Below, piece after piece: positions 28,810 to 40,924 of a stretch of DNA of 64,000 bases (its first letter is position 1; each line of letters starts with the position of its first letter). The stretch comes from Dyella silvae (GTDB lineage: Bacteria > Pseudomonadota > Gammaproteobacteria > Xanthomonadales > Rhodanobacteraceae), in contig NZ_JAPJBQ010000002.1 of NCBI RefSeq assembly GCF_026421305.1, positions 558,001 to 622,000 on the forward strand. Reading direction: 5' to 3'. Below the pieces are notes generated by a model. It was not told the origin of the DNA, made no database searches, and saw only the letters and a list, made by a program, of their open reading frames with translations. The translations under genes and the position numbers were made by a program.

Positions 28810-30681
28810 ATGAGTGATTTTCCACGCTGGAAATATGCGCTGGTCGCCATCGTATTGGCGTTTGGCATCATCTACGCGTTGCCAAACGTGTTTCTGCCGG
28901 TGCCTGCCGTGCAGATCACGGCCAATCGCAACGGCACGGTTGACCAGGCGCTTCAACAGAAGGTGTCCGATGCCCTGACGAAGGCGAACGCCGCCAGCAC
29001 GGGTATCGAGCTGAAGAACGACCATCTGCTGGCCAGCTTCGCCAACCCGGATGTGCAGAAGAGCGCTTCCGACGCCATCAAGGCGGCGCTGGGCGACGAC
29101 TACACCGTGGCGTTCAACCTCAAGTCCACCGTGCCGGGCTGGCTCACCGCCATTGGCGCCAAGTCGATGCCGCTGGGTCTGGACTTGCAGGGCGGCGTGC
29201 ACTTCCTCATGCAGGTCGATCAGGACGACGTGATCGACAAGCAGGAAACGCGCTATGCGGACGACATCCGCAGCCTGCTGCGCGAAAAGAACATTCGCTA
29301 TGACTCGGTGGTGCGCAACGCGCAGCGCGGGCAGGGCGTGTCGGTGGTGCTGAAGTCCGCCGCGGATCGCACTGCGGCGACCAACGCCATCGCCGTCGAG
29401 TACCCCGACCTGGCTCTGCGTGAAGGCACCGACACCGGCGACCGCTTCCCGCTCAATGCCTCGGTGCGTCCGGACAAGCTGCGCGAGCTGGGGCTCAACA
29501 CCATTCGCCAGAACCTTGCCACGCTGCGCAACCGTATCAACGCGCTGGGCGTGTCCGAGCCGGTCATCCAGCAGCAGGGCGACAGCCGCATCGTGGTCGA
29601 GCTGGCTGGCGTGCAGGACACGGCCGAGGCCAAGAAGATCATCGGTGCCACCGCCACGCTGGAATACCGTGCAGGCTACGGCACGCCGCAGCAGGCCATG
29701 GACGCTGCGCGCAGCGGCATCGTTCCGCCGGATGCGCGCCTCTATAAGGATCACGACGGTCGTCCCTACCTGCTGAGCAAGAACATCATCGTCACCGGCG
29801 ACCAGCTGGTGGATGCTTCCTCCAGCTTCGACCAGCAGAGCGGCACGCCGGCCGTGTCGGTGACGCTCAATGCCGCCGGCGCCAAGAAGATGCTGGACTT
29901 CACCACCGGCAGCGTCGGCAAGCCGATGGGCGTGGTGTACGTGGAGCGCGTCGTCGAAACCAAGACGGTCGACGGCAAGGAAGTGCGCACGCCCAAGATC
30001 ACTGAGGAAGTGATCAACTACGCCACCATCAACGGCGTGTTCGGCAAGAACTTCCAGACCACCGGCCTGCGCAGCCCGAAGGAAGCCTCCGAGCTGGCTC
30101 TGCTGCTCAAGGGCGGTTCGCTGGCTGCACCGGTGGATATCGTCGAAGAGCGCGTGATCGGCCCCAGCCTGGGTCAGGACAACATCCAGAAGGGTCTGCG
30201 TGCGGTGATGCTCGGCCTCGCGCTGGTGCTGCTGGCCGCTGCCATCTACTACAAGCTTTTCGGCCTGGTGGCCGACGTGGCGCTGTTCTTCAACCTGGTG
30301 ATTCTGGTTGCGGTGATGTCGGCCATCGGCGTCACGCTGACCATGCCGGGTATCGCCGGTATCGTGCTCACGCTGGGTATGGCCATCGACGCGAACGTGC
30401 TCATCTGCGAACGCATCCGCGAAGAATTGCGCAACGGCTCCACGCCGCTGGCTGCCATCCGCGCTGGTTACGACAAGGCGTGGGCCACCATTCTCGACGC
30501 CAACGTCACCCACCTGATCGCCGCGCTGGCGCTGACCACGATGGGCTCGGGCCCGATCAAGGGCTTCGGCGTGACGCTGCTGATCGGTATTCTGACCTCG
30601 ATGTTCACCTCCGTTACCGTCACGCACGCGATCACCGCGCTGATTCACGGTCATCGCAAGCTCAAGACGCTGTCGGTCTGA
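28810..30681 (+). CDS. secD: Protein translocase subunit SecD
   Basis: 623 residues, slightly longer than E. coli SecD (615). TM1 is near 10-28 (YALVAIVLAFGIIYALPNVF), the conserved LGLDLQGGVHF motif is at about 119, the large P1 periplasmic domain runs to about 450, and the RND-type bundle of five segments follows (LRAVMLGLALVLLAAAIYYK; LTLGMAIDANVLICERIREE). SecDF uses the proton gradient to pull exported proteins through SecYEG. It is followed by secF after 16 bases. Confidence 0.97.
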   Translation: MSDFPRWKYALVAIVLAFGIIYALPNVFLPVPAVQITANRNGTVDQALQQKVSDALTKANAASTGIELKNDHLLASFANPDVQKSASDAIKAALGDDYTVAFNLKSTVPGWLTAIGAKSMPLGLDLQGGVHFLMQVDQDDVIDKQETRYADDIRSLLREKNIRYDSVVRNAQRGQGVSVVLKSAADRTAATNAIAVEYPDLALREGTDTGDRFPLNASVRPDKLRELGLNTIRQNLATLRNRINALGVSEPVIQQQGDSRIVVELAGVQDTAEAKKIIGATATLEYRAGYGTPQQAMDAARSGIVPPDARLYKDHDGRPYLLSKNIIVTGDQLVDASSSFDQQSGTPAVSVTLNAAGAKKMLDFTTGSVGKPMGVVYVERVVETKTVDGKEVRTPKITEEVINYATINGVFGKNFQTTGLRSPKEASELALLLKGGSLAAPVDIVEERVIGPSLGQDNIQKGLRAVMLGLALVLLAAAIYYKLFGLVADVALFFNLVILVAVMSAIGVTLTMPGIAGIVLTLGMAIDANVLICERIREELRNGSTPLAAIRAGYDKAWATILDANVTHLIAALALTTMGSGPIKGFGVTLLIGILTSMFTSVTVTHAITALIHGHRKLKTLSV

Positions 30682-30697
30682 AGAGGAACAGGCACAC

Positions 30698-31663
30698 ATG
30701 GAAATCTTCAACCACAACGCAAACGTGAACTTCCTCGGCATGAGGAAGTTCAGTGTCGGCATCGCCATCCTGCTGATGATCGCCTCCATCGCGCTCATCG
30801 CCGTGAAGGGCCTCAACTACGGTCTCGATTTCACCGGCGGTGTATCGCTGGTGGCCGAGTACGATCAGCCGGTCCAGGTCGGTGAAGTGCGTGAAGCCCT
30901 GGAGAAGGGCGGCATGGAACACGCCATCGTGCAGAGCCTCGGCGGCACCAAGGAAATCTCCATCCGCCTGCAGCCGAAGGACGATCCGAACTCGGGCGTG
31001 GCCACTGGCGGCAAGGTCGACCTGGGCAAGATCGCCGACGACGTCACCAAGACGTTGCAGGCCGTACGCCCAGACGCCAAGCTCAAGAGCCGCGACTACG
31101 TGGGTTCCGCCGTCGGTGAAGAGCTGCGTAGCGACGGTATCGTCGCCGCCGTCGTGGTGGTGCTCGGCATCGGCCTGTACCTCGGCATCCGCTTCGAGTG
31201 GCGCTTTGCCGTGGCTGCCATCGTTACCGAGTTCCACGACGCCCTGGTGACTGTGGGTATCTTCGCGCTGGTGCAGCGTGAGTTCGACCTCACCGTGCTC
31301 GCATCGGTACTGGCGGTGATCGGTTACTCCATCAACGACAAAGTGGTGGTGTTCGACCGCGTGCGAGAACTGTTCCGTCTGGCCCGCAAGGCCGAGCCGG
31401 AAGAGATTCTCAACCGCTCGATCAACAACACGCTGTCGCGAACCATCATCACCGCGCTGTTCACCGCCATCACCATGGCCGCGCTGTACTTCTATGGTGG
31501 TCCGGCGGTGCATGGCTTTGCCATCACCATGCTGATCGGCATCCTGGTGGGTACGCTGTCCTCGATCTTCGTGGCCAGCCCCATCCTGCTGTGGCTGGGT
31601 GTGTCCAAGCAGGATCTGATGCCCAAGACCAAGGAAAACCCGGAGCTGGCGCGCCGTCCGTAA
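30698..31663 (+). CDS. secF: Protein translocase subunit SecF
   Basis: 321 residues. TM1 (FSVGIAILLMIASIALIAVK), the LNYGLDFTGG motif near 40, a P1-like periplasmic part and five C-terminal membrane segments with GYSINDKVVVFDRVRE and NNTLSRTIITA. Forms the SecDF complex with the preceding gene. A strong terminator follows 26 bases after the stop. Confidence 0.97.
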   Translation: MEIFNHNANVNFLGMRKFSVGIAILLMIASIALIAVKGLNYGLDFTGGVSLVAEYDQPVQVGEVREALEKGGMEHAIVQSLGGTKEISIRLQPKDDPNSGVATGGKVDLGKIADDVTKTLQAVRPDAKLKSRDYVGSAVGEELRSDGIVAAVVVVLGIGLYLGIRFEWRFAVAAIVTEFHDALVTVGIFALVQREFDLTVLASVLAVIGYSINDKVVVFDRVRELFRLARKAEPEEILNRSINNTLSRTIITALFTAITMAALYFYGGPAVHGFAITMLIGILVGTLSSIFVASPILLWLGVSKQDLMPKTKENPELARRP

Positions 31664-31689
31664 GCGCCAACGGGGTGACAGGAAAAGAA

Positions 31690-31717
31690 AAGGCCCGGGA
31701 ATCCCGGGCCTTTTTGT
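31690..31717 (+). terminator. Rho-independent terminator of the yajC-secDF operon
   Basis: AAGGCCCGGGA pairs with TCCCGGGCCTT, followed by TTTGTTT; AAAAGAAAA precedes it, so it may act on both strands. Confidence 0.9.
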
Positions 31718-31814
31718 TTGCCTGATGGGGTTGCCATCTGCCGCCAGGCACAGCGAGTTGCCACGTTGCCCTGCGGTGATACCTGCCGCAGGCGGGTGGC
31801 GAAGGTGCCGCAGC

Positions 31815-32930
31815 TCAGGCCGTTTCGGTGGCTTCGCGTGCTTCGGTGGCGTCCCCCGATGTTTCGTGCGGGCCATGTGCCTGTTGAAAGACGTGATGCC
31901 CCAGCGCATGCAGGTCGAGCTGGTCGACCGGGATCGGTTCGTAGTTGGGCCCGAACGCCACTTCACCGAACTTCCAGCCGGCAGGGCGGCGCACCGCGCC
32001 CCAGAAGCGCTTGAACGCATTCCAGTGCAGGCCGATCAGGTTGTGGTTGTTGTCGTCGTCCACCATCGGGTCACCCACGCCGGTCGGGCGTAGCGGCTCG
32101 TTATAAAGCGCCGTACCGAAGATCACGTCCCAGATGGACAGCACCTGGCCAAAGTTGCAGTTGTGCAGCTTCGGGCGGGTGGGATCGACGAGCATGTGGT
32201 GCAGACGGTGGAACTTCGGCGCCACAAACAGACGGCCAAACACCGGGCCAAAATCGATGCGCACGTTGGCATGCGAGAAGTTCTGCACCAGCTCGCCCAA
32301 TAGCACCAGCCACGCGAACTGTTCCGGTTCCACGCCCATCACGATACCGACGCTGGCGAGGATCATCGACTGCAGGAAGCCATCGATCAGGCTGCCGCGG
32401 TCATTGGTCCAGCAGCTCATCTGACGGGTGCTGTGGTGCATGCTGTGCAGCGCCCACCACCACGGCAGCGCGTGCTGCAGGCGGTGCATCCAGTAGTACA
32501 CCAGGTCGTAGACGAGGTAGTAACAACCGAACAGCAGCCACGGGTGCTGCTTCAGCCAGGGCACCCAGTGGGTGAGGGCGAGCGGTGAGACGCTGGCATC
32601 GCTGGGGCCGGTATCCGGGCCACCGAAGTAGGTGGCAATCGGCGTGAGTATCAGATAGCTGAAGATGGGGAAGATGCCCACCAGCATCAGTACGGTGTAT
32701 TGAAAGTCGACCGCGGTCAGCTTGCGGTCCGCCCATTTTTCCGCCGGCATGACGCTTTCCAGCGGACGGAAAATAAGGCCGATGATGCACAGCTGGAGCG
32801 CGGCGATCAGCAGCGAGGCGGAGATGTCGTTGGGGTCGCCGGCCAACCCTTCGAGGTGCAGATATTGCAGCACCGGAAGCACGCCGTGGCTGGCAAACCA
32901 GCTGACCAGATGGGACCACAATTCAGACAT
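31815..32930 (-). CDS. Sterol desaturase / fatty acid hydroxylase family membrane protein
   Basis: 371 residues, with several membrane segments in the first 200 residues (ASLLIAALQLCIIGLIF; VLMLVGIFPIFSYLILTPI; LLFGCYYLVYDLVYYWMHRL). The di-iron histidine boxes of the superfamily are present: HRLQH, HSMHH and HRLHH. Such enzymes oxidise lipids in the membrane with O2. The C-terminal 70 residues are hydrophilic (DLHALGHHVFQQAHGPHE). No operon partner suggests a substrate. The ATG at 32930 (MSELWSHLVSWF) has AAGG at suitable spacing and is preferred to 32954. Confidence 0.85.
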   Translation of the reverse strand: MSELWSHLVSWFASHGVLPVLQYLHLEGLAGDPNDISASLLIAALQLCIIGLIFRPLESVMPAEKWADRKLTAVDFQYTVLMLVGIFPIFSYLILTPIATYFGGPDTGPSDASVSPLALTHWVPWLKQHPWLLFGCYYLVYDLVYYWMHRLQHALPWWWALHSMHHSTRQMSCWTNDRGSLIDGFLQSMILASVGIVMGVEPEQFAWLVLLGELVQNFSHANVRIDFGPVFGRLFVAPKFHRLHHMLVDPTRPKLHNCNFGQVLSIWDVIFGTALYNEPLRPTGVGDPMVDDDNNHNLIGLHWNAFKRFWGAVRRPAGWKFGEVAFGPNYEPIPVDQLDLHALGHHVFQQAHGPHETSGDATEAREATETA

Positions 32931-33068
32931 CGCCAACACCTTGCAGGAGAACAATACGGCCCTGTAGGTGAGAGTCTCGACGCGGTGCGTTCTACAGAAC
33001 CGGGCGGTTTAGGATACCGCCGGTGCCCCGTGGCATCCACCCGGCAAAATTTTGCGCACAGCTACCTT

Positions 33069-33776
33069 TCACCCATCTAGCAGGCGTTCGTTGAGCTCTT
33101 GCAGGCGCTGCGGCGTACCCACGTCGGTCCAGGCGCCATGGAAATGACTGCCGTGGAGCTGCCCTTGCGTCATGGCCCGTTCCAGCAGGCGCCTCAGTTT
33201 GAAGCGTGGCGGTTGCTGCTGTGCGCCCTCGTCGTGGATCACGTCACGCCAGCCGGTGAGCAGTTCGTGGCGAAACACGCCGATGCCGCTGTAGGTCAGG
33301 CCGCTCGATGCCTTGTCGTCATGCAGCACGCCGTGCTCATCGAGTCGGAAGTCGCCCTTCGGGTGATGGGGCGGGTTGTCCACCATCAGCAAGTGAGCGA
33401 GTCCGCGTGGTTCGGTGGGTAATGCGGCGAAATCCGCATCGGTCCAGACATCACCGCTGATCACCAGAAATGGTTCCGGCCCGAGCAGAGGGAGCGCATT
33501 GAGCATGCCGCCACCTGTCTCCAGCGGCGTCGGGCCTTCGTACGCGTAGCGGATGCGCAACCCCCAGCGCGAACCGTCGCCTAGCGTGTCGGGAAACTGG
33601 TCGGCGAGATGCGAGGTGTTGATCACCACGTAATGCACGTCCATGGCAGCAAGCTTTTCGAGGTGCCACTCGATGAGCAGCTTGCCACCGACGCTCAGCA
33701 GCGGTTTCGGCGTGTGATTGGTGAGCGGGCGCATGCGCTCGCCGAGACCGGCGGCGAAGATCAGGGCGTGGCGCAT
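33069..33776 (-). CDS. murU: N-acetylmuramate alpha-1-phosphate uridylyltransferase
   Basis: 235 residues. A nucleotidyltransferase with the signature FAAGLGERMRPLTNHTPKPL at the N-terminus and metal-binding Asp in VISGDVWTD. With AmgK upstream it makes UDP-MurNAc directly from recycled MurNAc, bypassing de novo UDP-GlcNAc-derived synthesis and fosfomycin-sensitive MurA. The start MRHALIFAAG (33776) is chosen; an upstream extension to 33863 is translated repeat DNA. A family A repeat separates it from amgK. Confidence 0.92.
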   Translation of the reverse strand: MRHALIFAAGLGERMRPLTNHTPKPLLSVGGKLLIEWHLEKLAAMDVHYVVINTSHLADQFPDTLGDGSRWGLRIRYAYEGPTPLETGGGMLNALPLLGPEPFLVISGDVWTDADFAALPTEPRGLAHLLMVDNPPHHPKGDFRLDEHGVLHDDKASSGLTYSGIGVFRHELLTGWRDVIHDEGAQQQPPRFKLRRLLERAMTQGQLHGSHFHGAWTDVGTPQRLQELNERLLDG

Positions 33777-33805
33777 GACATTTCCTGGCGCTTCCATGTT
33801 TTGCT

Positions 33806-33890
33806 CGTCATCCCAGCGAAAGCTGGGATCCAGCGACTTACACCACGCAAGAGGAAAAGGCACTGGATCCCAGCTTTCGCTGGGATGACG
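33806..33890. repeat. Family A paired palindromic repeat, copy 3
   Basis: Arms CGTCATCCCAGCGAAAGCTG and CAGCTTTCGCTGGGATGACG face each other across about 45 bases, between amgK and murU, inside what is probably one operon. Confidence 0.88.
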
Positions 33891-33918
33891 GTCGTTGGAG
33901 ACTGAGGTTTGCGGGTGC

Positions 33919-34932
33919 TCATGCGGCTGCCACTTGCGTCAGATCCCGCCCATTGGCGTGATGCTCCAGCAGTGCGACAAAGTCTGCGAGTTCCGGATAA
34001 CGCTCTGCCACGGACACCACGTAGTGATACACGCGCGGCACATCGGCGAGATAACCCGGCTTGCCGTCGCGATACCACAACCGATAGAACTGCCCGAGCA
34101 CGCGGATATGGCGATGCAGTCCGGTGAAGTCGAACCAGCGCAGGAAGCGCTCGCGGCTGATTTTCTCGTCGATCACACCGGCTTGGAGTAATCGCTGCCG
34201 ATACGACTCCACCCAACCTTCGACGCGCTCGCGCGGCCACACGATGTAGGCATCGCGCAGCAGTGAGGCGAGGTCATAGGTGATGGGGCCGGCGAGGGCG
34301 CCCTGGAAATCGATGATGCCCGGGTTGTTGTCGTCAACCACTAGCAGGTTGCGGCTGTGATAGTCGCGATGCACGAAGCAGCGCGGTTGCTCGAGCGCGT
34401 TTCGGATGATTGCGCCGAACGCGGCTTCGAGCACATCCCATTCGCCGCAGCTGGGTGTGTGACCCAAGTGCCGTTGCAGAAACCATTCCGGCATCACTTC
34501 CAGTCCGCTCACCAACAGCGCGTGATCGAACGGCGGTAGGTCGGCGTAGTCCATGCGTGTCTGCATGCGCAGCAGCGCATCCATGGCATCGCTGTAGAGC
34601 TGGTCGGCAGTGTCGTCGTTCAGCGCTGGAAGATAGAGACGATTACCAAGGTCTTCGATCAGCAGAAAGCCTTGTTCCAGGTCCTTGGCGTGCACCGCAG
34701 GCACGTGCAGGCCCGCGGCAGCGAGACGCTCACCCATGGCCAGCCAGGGGCGCGGATCCTCCTTCGAGGGCGGCGAGTCCATCACGATCCAGCTTTTTCC
34801 GGCGTGATGCGTGCGCCAATAGCTGCGGAAGCTGGCATCAGAGGAGGCGGGCTCGAGGTTGAGCGTGGCGTCACCGAGAGCGGAGCGGGTCCAGGCCAGG
34901 CGGGTGGCGGCGCGGTCGGGGAGGGTGGTCAT
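33919..34932 (-). CDS. amgK: N-acetylmuramate/N-acetylglucosamine kinase
   Basis: 337 residues of the aminoglycoside phosphotransferase (APH) fold. The catalytic loop is HRDYHSRNLLV (Asp of Brenner motif) and the metal-binding site is IIDFQGALAGP; LLIEDLGNR sits in the N-lobe hinge. AmgK phosphorylates MurNAc at the anomeric position in the Pseudomonas-type cell-wall recycling route; MurU is the next gene. The order amgK-murU is as in Pseudomonas putida. The intergenic repeat between them may alter relative expression. Confidence 0.92.
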   Translation of the reverse strand: MTTLPDRAATRLAWTRSALGDATLNLEPASSDASFRSYWRTHHAGKSWIVMDSPPSKEDPRPWLAMGERLAAAGLHVPAVHAKDLEQGFLLIEDLGNRLYLPALNDDTADQLYSDAMDALLRMQTRMDYADLPPFDHALLVSGLEVMPEWFLQRHLGHTPSCGEWDVLEAAFGAIIRNALEQPRCFVHRDYHSRNLLVVDDNNPGIIDFQGALAGPITYDLASLLRDAYIVWPRERVEGWVESYRQRLLQAGVIDEKISRERFLRWFDFTGLHRHIRVLGQFYRLWYRDGKPGYLADVPRVYHYVVSVAERYPELADFVALLEHHANGRDLTQVAAA

Positions 34933-35058
34933 GGCGTGCTGAATGTGGCGATGCCGTGCAGCTTAGCGGTTTTTGGGTTTTTCGCCTCTCAGGAGTGGGG
35001 GTTGGGGTGAGCCACCTAACGGTGGTAAAGGTCGGGTGCTCGCAGTAGCGCTCAATCC

Positions 35059-35096
35059 CCTCACCGTCATCCCTGCGAAGGCAGGGATCCAGTGAC
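35059..35096. repeat. Family A repeat, solo arm
   Basis: CCTCACCGTCATCCCTGCGA followed by AGGCAGGGATCCAGTGAC is one complete arm without its inverted partner. Confidence 0.8.
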
Positions 35097-35180
35097 TTTG
35101 TTCTTGGCTCTGAACATGGCGTTCCCGCCAGCGTGCCGCCTACGCAGCGGGCGTTTCGACCTCCTGCCGGAGGCCGAGTC

Positions 35181-35210
35181 ACTTTTCTTTTGCTGGCCCA
35201 AAAGAAAAGT
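35181..35210. repeat. Hairpin ACTTTTCTTTTG / CAAAAGAAAAGT
   Basis: Perfect 12-base arms around CTGGCC, set in a longer context (CCGGAGGCCGAGTC before, AACCCAAAGAAAATGGCC after) that I recognise as a dispersed intergenic element in Xanthomonadales-type genomes. Only one copy occurs in this window. Confidence 0.6.
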
Positions 35211-35420
35211 AACCCAAAGAAAATGGCCTCAAGAGCTGGCAGCATTGCGCTGGGATAAGCCCGAACGGTTGAGGATCGTTGTTACTTGGCAACCTCCGCC
35301 GCTACACAGCGGGTACTTCCAAGCGCTTCGCAACGCGCCATGGCGGAGAGGACTTAAAGCGGAACGTCGCTTCGCTTCCTCTCGGCATGCACTGTGAACT
35401 TCGCGAGGTACCACACTTCT

Positions 35421-35443
35421 CCCTCTCCCCTTTGGGGAGAGGG
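35421..35443. repeat. Hairpin CCCTCTCCCC / GGGGAGAGGG
   Basis: Perfect ten-base arms with a three-base loop, and a partial relative (CTTCCCAAAGGGGAGAAGGTG) about 80 bases further on, close to the 3' end of amtB. A terminator-like role is possible but there is no U-run. Confidence 0.55.
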
Positions 35444-35549
35444 CTGGGGTGAGGGGTCAATCTCGCCCCGGTTTCAAATCTGAGTGACGCTCGTTTGAAT
35501 CCTTCCCGCGAGTACTCTCTTCCCAAAGGGGAGAAGGTGAAGCGAAGCG

Positions 35550-37382
<1,833 letters not shown>

Positions 37383-37449
37383 AGGGAAGGTGTGTACCGG
37401 AGGACGGGCACGCCGGTTGCCCAAAAGCGGGGCGTGTACTCAGGCCATC

Positions 37450-37464
37450 GCCCCCGTTTGGTGC
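37450..37464. promoter_or_regulatory. Possible NtrC site upstream of glnK
   Basis: GCCCC-N5-GGTGC differs by one base from the NtrC dyad GCACC-N5-GGTGC. It lies about 210 bases upstream of the predicted glnK start point, with a family A repeat between them. Enhancer sites can act at this distance; the match is modest. Confidence 0.35.
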
Positions 37465-37475
37465 ACCGCCGCGGT

Positions 37476-37504
37476 TTGACCGGCGAGGCTTAAATCAGTA
37501 CCAT
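37476..37504 (+). promoter_or_regulatory. Sigma-70 promoter of the suf operon
   Basis: TTGACC (37476-37481), 17 bases, TACCAT (37499-37504), predicting transcription from about 37511, some 31 bases before the sufR ATG. The -10 element is covered by the dyad at 37493-37517. Confidence 0.7.
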
Positions 37505-37517
37505 TTTAGTCCCGATT
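37493..37517. promoter_or_regulatory. Candidate Rrf2/SufR operator overlapping the suf -10 element
   Basis: A 25-base imperfect dyad begins AATC and ends GATT, with further symmetric pairs at positions 6, 8, 9 and 11 and their partners. Length and AT-rich centre fit sites of Rrf2 regulators such as IscR. Binding would block RNA polymerase, giving autoregulation by the product of the first gene. Confidence 0.55.
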
Positions 37518-37541
37518 CACGCAGTCCCCTGGCCGCTCCCC

Positions 37542-37976
37542 ATGCTTCGTGTCAGCCGCCTCACCGACTACGCCACGGTGGTGATGACCTGCATTGCCGC
37601 CCACCCTGACGACGTGCTCAGCACGGCGGAGATCGCCGACGAGACGCGTCTGGAACTCCCCACCGTGAGCAAGCTGCTCAAGTCCCTGGGCCACGCCGGG
37701 CTGGTGGAGTCGTTCCGTGGCGTCAACGGCGGCTACCGGCTGTCACGCCCTGCTGGCGAGATCACCCTGGCGCAGATCGTCGAAGCGCTGGAAGGCCCCA
37801 TCGGCATGACCGAATGCAGCGTCGCCGTCGGCCAGTGCGACCGCGAGTCGCAATGCGGCGTGCGATCCAACTGGCAACACGTCAACCACGTCGTGGACAA
37901 CGCGCTGCGCGCGGTAAGCCTCTCCGACATGCTCAAACCCCCTAGTCGTCGCATCGACGCCCACCTGATCGGATGA
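37542..37976 (+). CDS. sufR: Rrf2-family iron-sulfur regulator of the suf operon
   Basis: 144 residues. Rrf2 winged helix at the N-terminus ([50 protein letters not shown]) and a cluster-binding region with three cysteines spaced C-x6-C-x5-C in [16 protein letters not shown]. These ligands suggest a [2Fe-2S] sensor like IscR; the clade is the one found at the head of SUF operons. The name follows position and is not the cyanobacterial SufR family. sufB begins close to or overlapping the stop. Confidence 0.9.
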   Translation: MLRVSRLTDYATVVMTCIAAHPDDVLSTAEIADETRLELPTVSKLLKSLGHAGLVESFRGVNGGYRLSRPAGEITLAQIVEALEGPIGMTECSVAVGQCDRESQCGVRSNWQHVNHVVDNALRAVSLSDMLKPPSRRIDAHLIG

Positions 37977-38020
37977 CCCGATCTCATCCCGCGACCGCTT
38001 TCGACGACACGAAGACCATC

Positions 38021-39495
<1,475 letters not shown>

Positions 39496-39499
<4 letters not shown>

Positions 39500-40134
39500 G
39501 TTCGACCAGGCAAACACACTGGGACACGGTGTACGCCGAGAAGCACGCAGGGCAGACCAGCTGGTTCCGCCCGCGCCTGGACGAATCGCTGCGCCTTATC
39601 GACGCGCTGGACGTACCGCGTGATCTGCCCGCGATCGACGTCGGCGGTGGCCGGGCGACGCTGGTGGACGATCTGCTGGCGCGCGACTTTGCCGACGTCA
39701 GCGTGCTCGATCTCTCCGCCGTCGCGATGGCGGAAGCGCAGCAACGCCTCGGTGCACTGGCGCATCCGGTGCGCTGGATTGTCGGCGACGTGACGCATCA
39801 CGAGTTTCCGGCGAGCCACTATGCGCTGTGGCACGATCGCGCCGTATTCCATTTCCTGACCGATGCGGGCGAGCAGTCGCGCTATGTCGCGTCGATCACG
39901 CGCGCCATGAGGCCAGGCGGCTATGCCGTCATCGGCACGTTCGCGGCGGATGGCCCGGAGCGTTGCAGCGGACTTCCCGTCGCACGCTACGACGCCGCAT
40001 CGCTGGCCGCCTTGTTTGAGCCGGCCTTCACCCTGATTACCCACAGCCGCGACGTGCACCACACGCCGTCCGGCAACGAACAAGCGTTCACCTATGTCGT
40101 GTTGCAGCGTTGCAACGACGGCACCGGCGTCTGA
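39496..40134 (+). CDS. Class I SAM-dependent methyltransferase within the suf operon
   Basis: 212 residues. The SAM-binding motif I is [16 protein letters not shown], acidic motif II VLDLSA, and motif [14 protein letters not shown]; the N-terminus [19 protein letters not shown] is typical of a widespread clade of small-molecule methyltransferases. The start overlaps the sufB stop (ATGA) and sufC follows after 19 bases, so it is co-translated with the SUF machinery. Its substrate is unknown. It is not a standard SUF subunit. Confidence 0.88.
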
Positions 40135-40153
40135 CATCACCTGAGTATCTGAC

Positions 40154-40924
40154 ATGCTGAAGATCGAGAACCTGCACGCCCGCGTCGAGGGCAAGGACAT
40201 CCTCAAGGGCCTCACGCTCACCGTGAACCCGGGCGAGGTGCACGCGATCATGGGGCCGAACGGCGCCGGCAAATCCACGCTGGGCAATGTGCTGTCCGGC
40301 CGCGACGGCTACGAAGTGACCGAGGGCACCGTGACCTTCAACGGGGTCGATCTGCTGGCGCTGGAGCCGGAAGAGCGCGCCGCGGCCGGTATGTTCCTGG
40401 CGTTTCAGTACCCGGTGGAAATCCCCGGCGTGAACAACACCTACTTCCTGCGCGCAGCGCTCAACGCGCAGCGCAAGCAGCGCGGTGAGAAGGAACTGGA
40501 TTCCATGCAGTTCCTCAAGCTCGTGCGCGAGAAGCTGAAGATCATGCAGATCTCCGACGAGCTGCTGCATCGCGCCGTGAACGAGGGCTTCTCGGGCGGC
40601 GAAAAGAAGCGCAACGAAATCTTCCAGATGGCCGTGCTGGAGCCGAAGCTGGCCATCCTTGACGAGACCGACTCGGGTCTCGACATCGACGCACTCAAGC
40701 AAGTGGCGCAGGGCGTGAACGCGCTGCGCTCGGCCGAGCGCGGGTTCCTGGTGATCACCCACTACCAGCGCTTGCTCGACTACATCGAACCAGACTTTGT
40801 GCACGTGCTGGCCGACGGCCGCATCGTGGAAAGCGGCGACAAGACGCTGGCGCTGAAGCTGGAAGAACACGGTTACGCCTGGGTCGCGGATAAGGATCCC
40901 GTACTGACCGGAGCCTCGGCATGA
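40154..40924 (+). CDS. sufC: Fe-S cluster assembly ATPase SufC
   Basis: 256 residues. ABC-type ATPase: Walker A GPNGAGKST, signature EGFSGGEKKRNE characteristic of SufC, Walker B AILDETDSGLD, switch histidine ITHYQRLL. Soluble partner of SufB and SufD. sufD starts within its stop codon (ATGA). Confidence 0.98.
   Translation: MLKIENLHARVEGKDILKGLTLTVNPGEVHAIMGPNGAGKSTLGNVLSGRDGYEVTEGTVTFNGVDLLALEPEERAAAGMFLAFQYPVEIPGVNNTYFLRAALNAQRKQRGEKELDSMQFLKLVREKLKIMQISDELLHRAVNEGFSGGEKKRNEIFQMAVLEPKLAILDETDSGLDIDALKQVAQGVNALRSAERGFLVITHYQRLLDYIEPDFVHVLADGRIVESGDKTLALKLEEHGYAWVADKDPVLTGASA

Larger units (their letters stand above)
34933..35549. other. 617-base intergenic region filled with repeat fragments, no convincing gene
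   Basis: Between the amgK start and the amtB stop. It holds a solo family A arm (35059-35096), a hairpin of ACTTTTCTTTTG/CAAAAGAAAAGT (35181-35210), and a CCCTCTCCCC...GGGGAGAGGG hairpin (35421-35443) with a fragment of the same type at 35517-35536. Open frames here are low-complexity translations of the repeats. The amgK promoter must lie at the left end. Confidence 0.7.

Noticed and set aside
28780-30816. 678-codon open frame antisense to secD
   Set aside because: It is complementary to a certain gene and shows His/Gln/Arg-rich composition typical of antisense frames in GC-rich DNA.
35092-35397. 101-codon open frame (FFCWPKRKVTQRKW)
   Set aside because: It is a translation of intergenic repeats, including the ACTTTTCTTTTG hairpin, and has no SD or homology.
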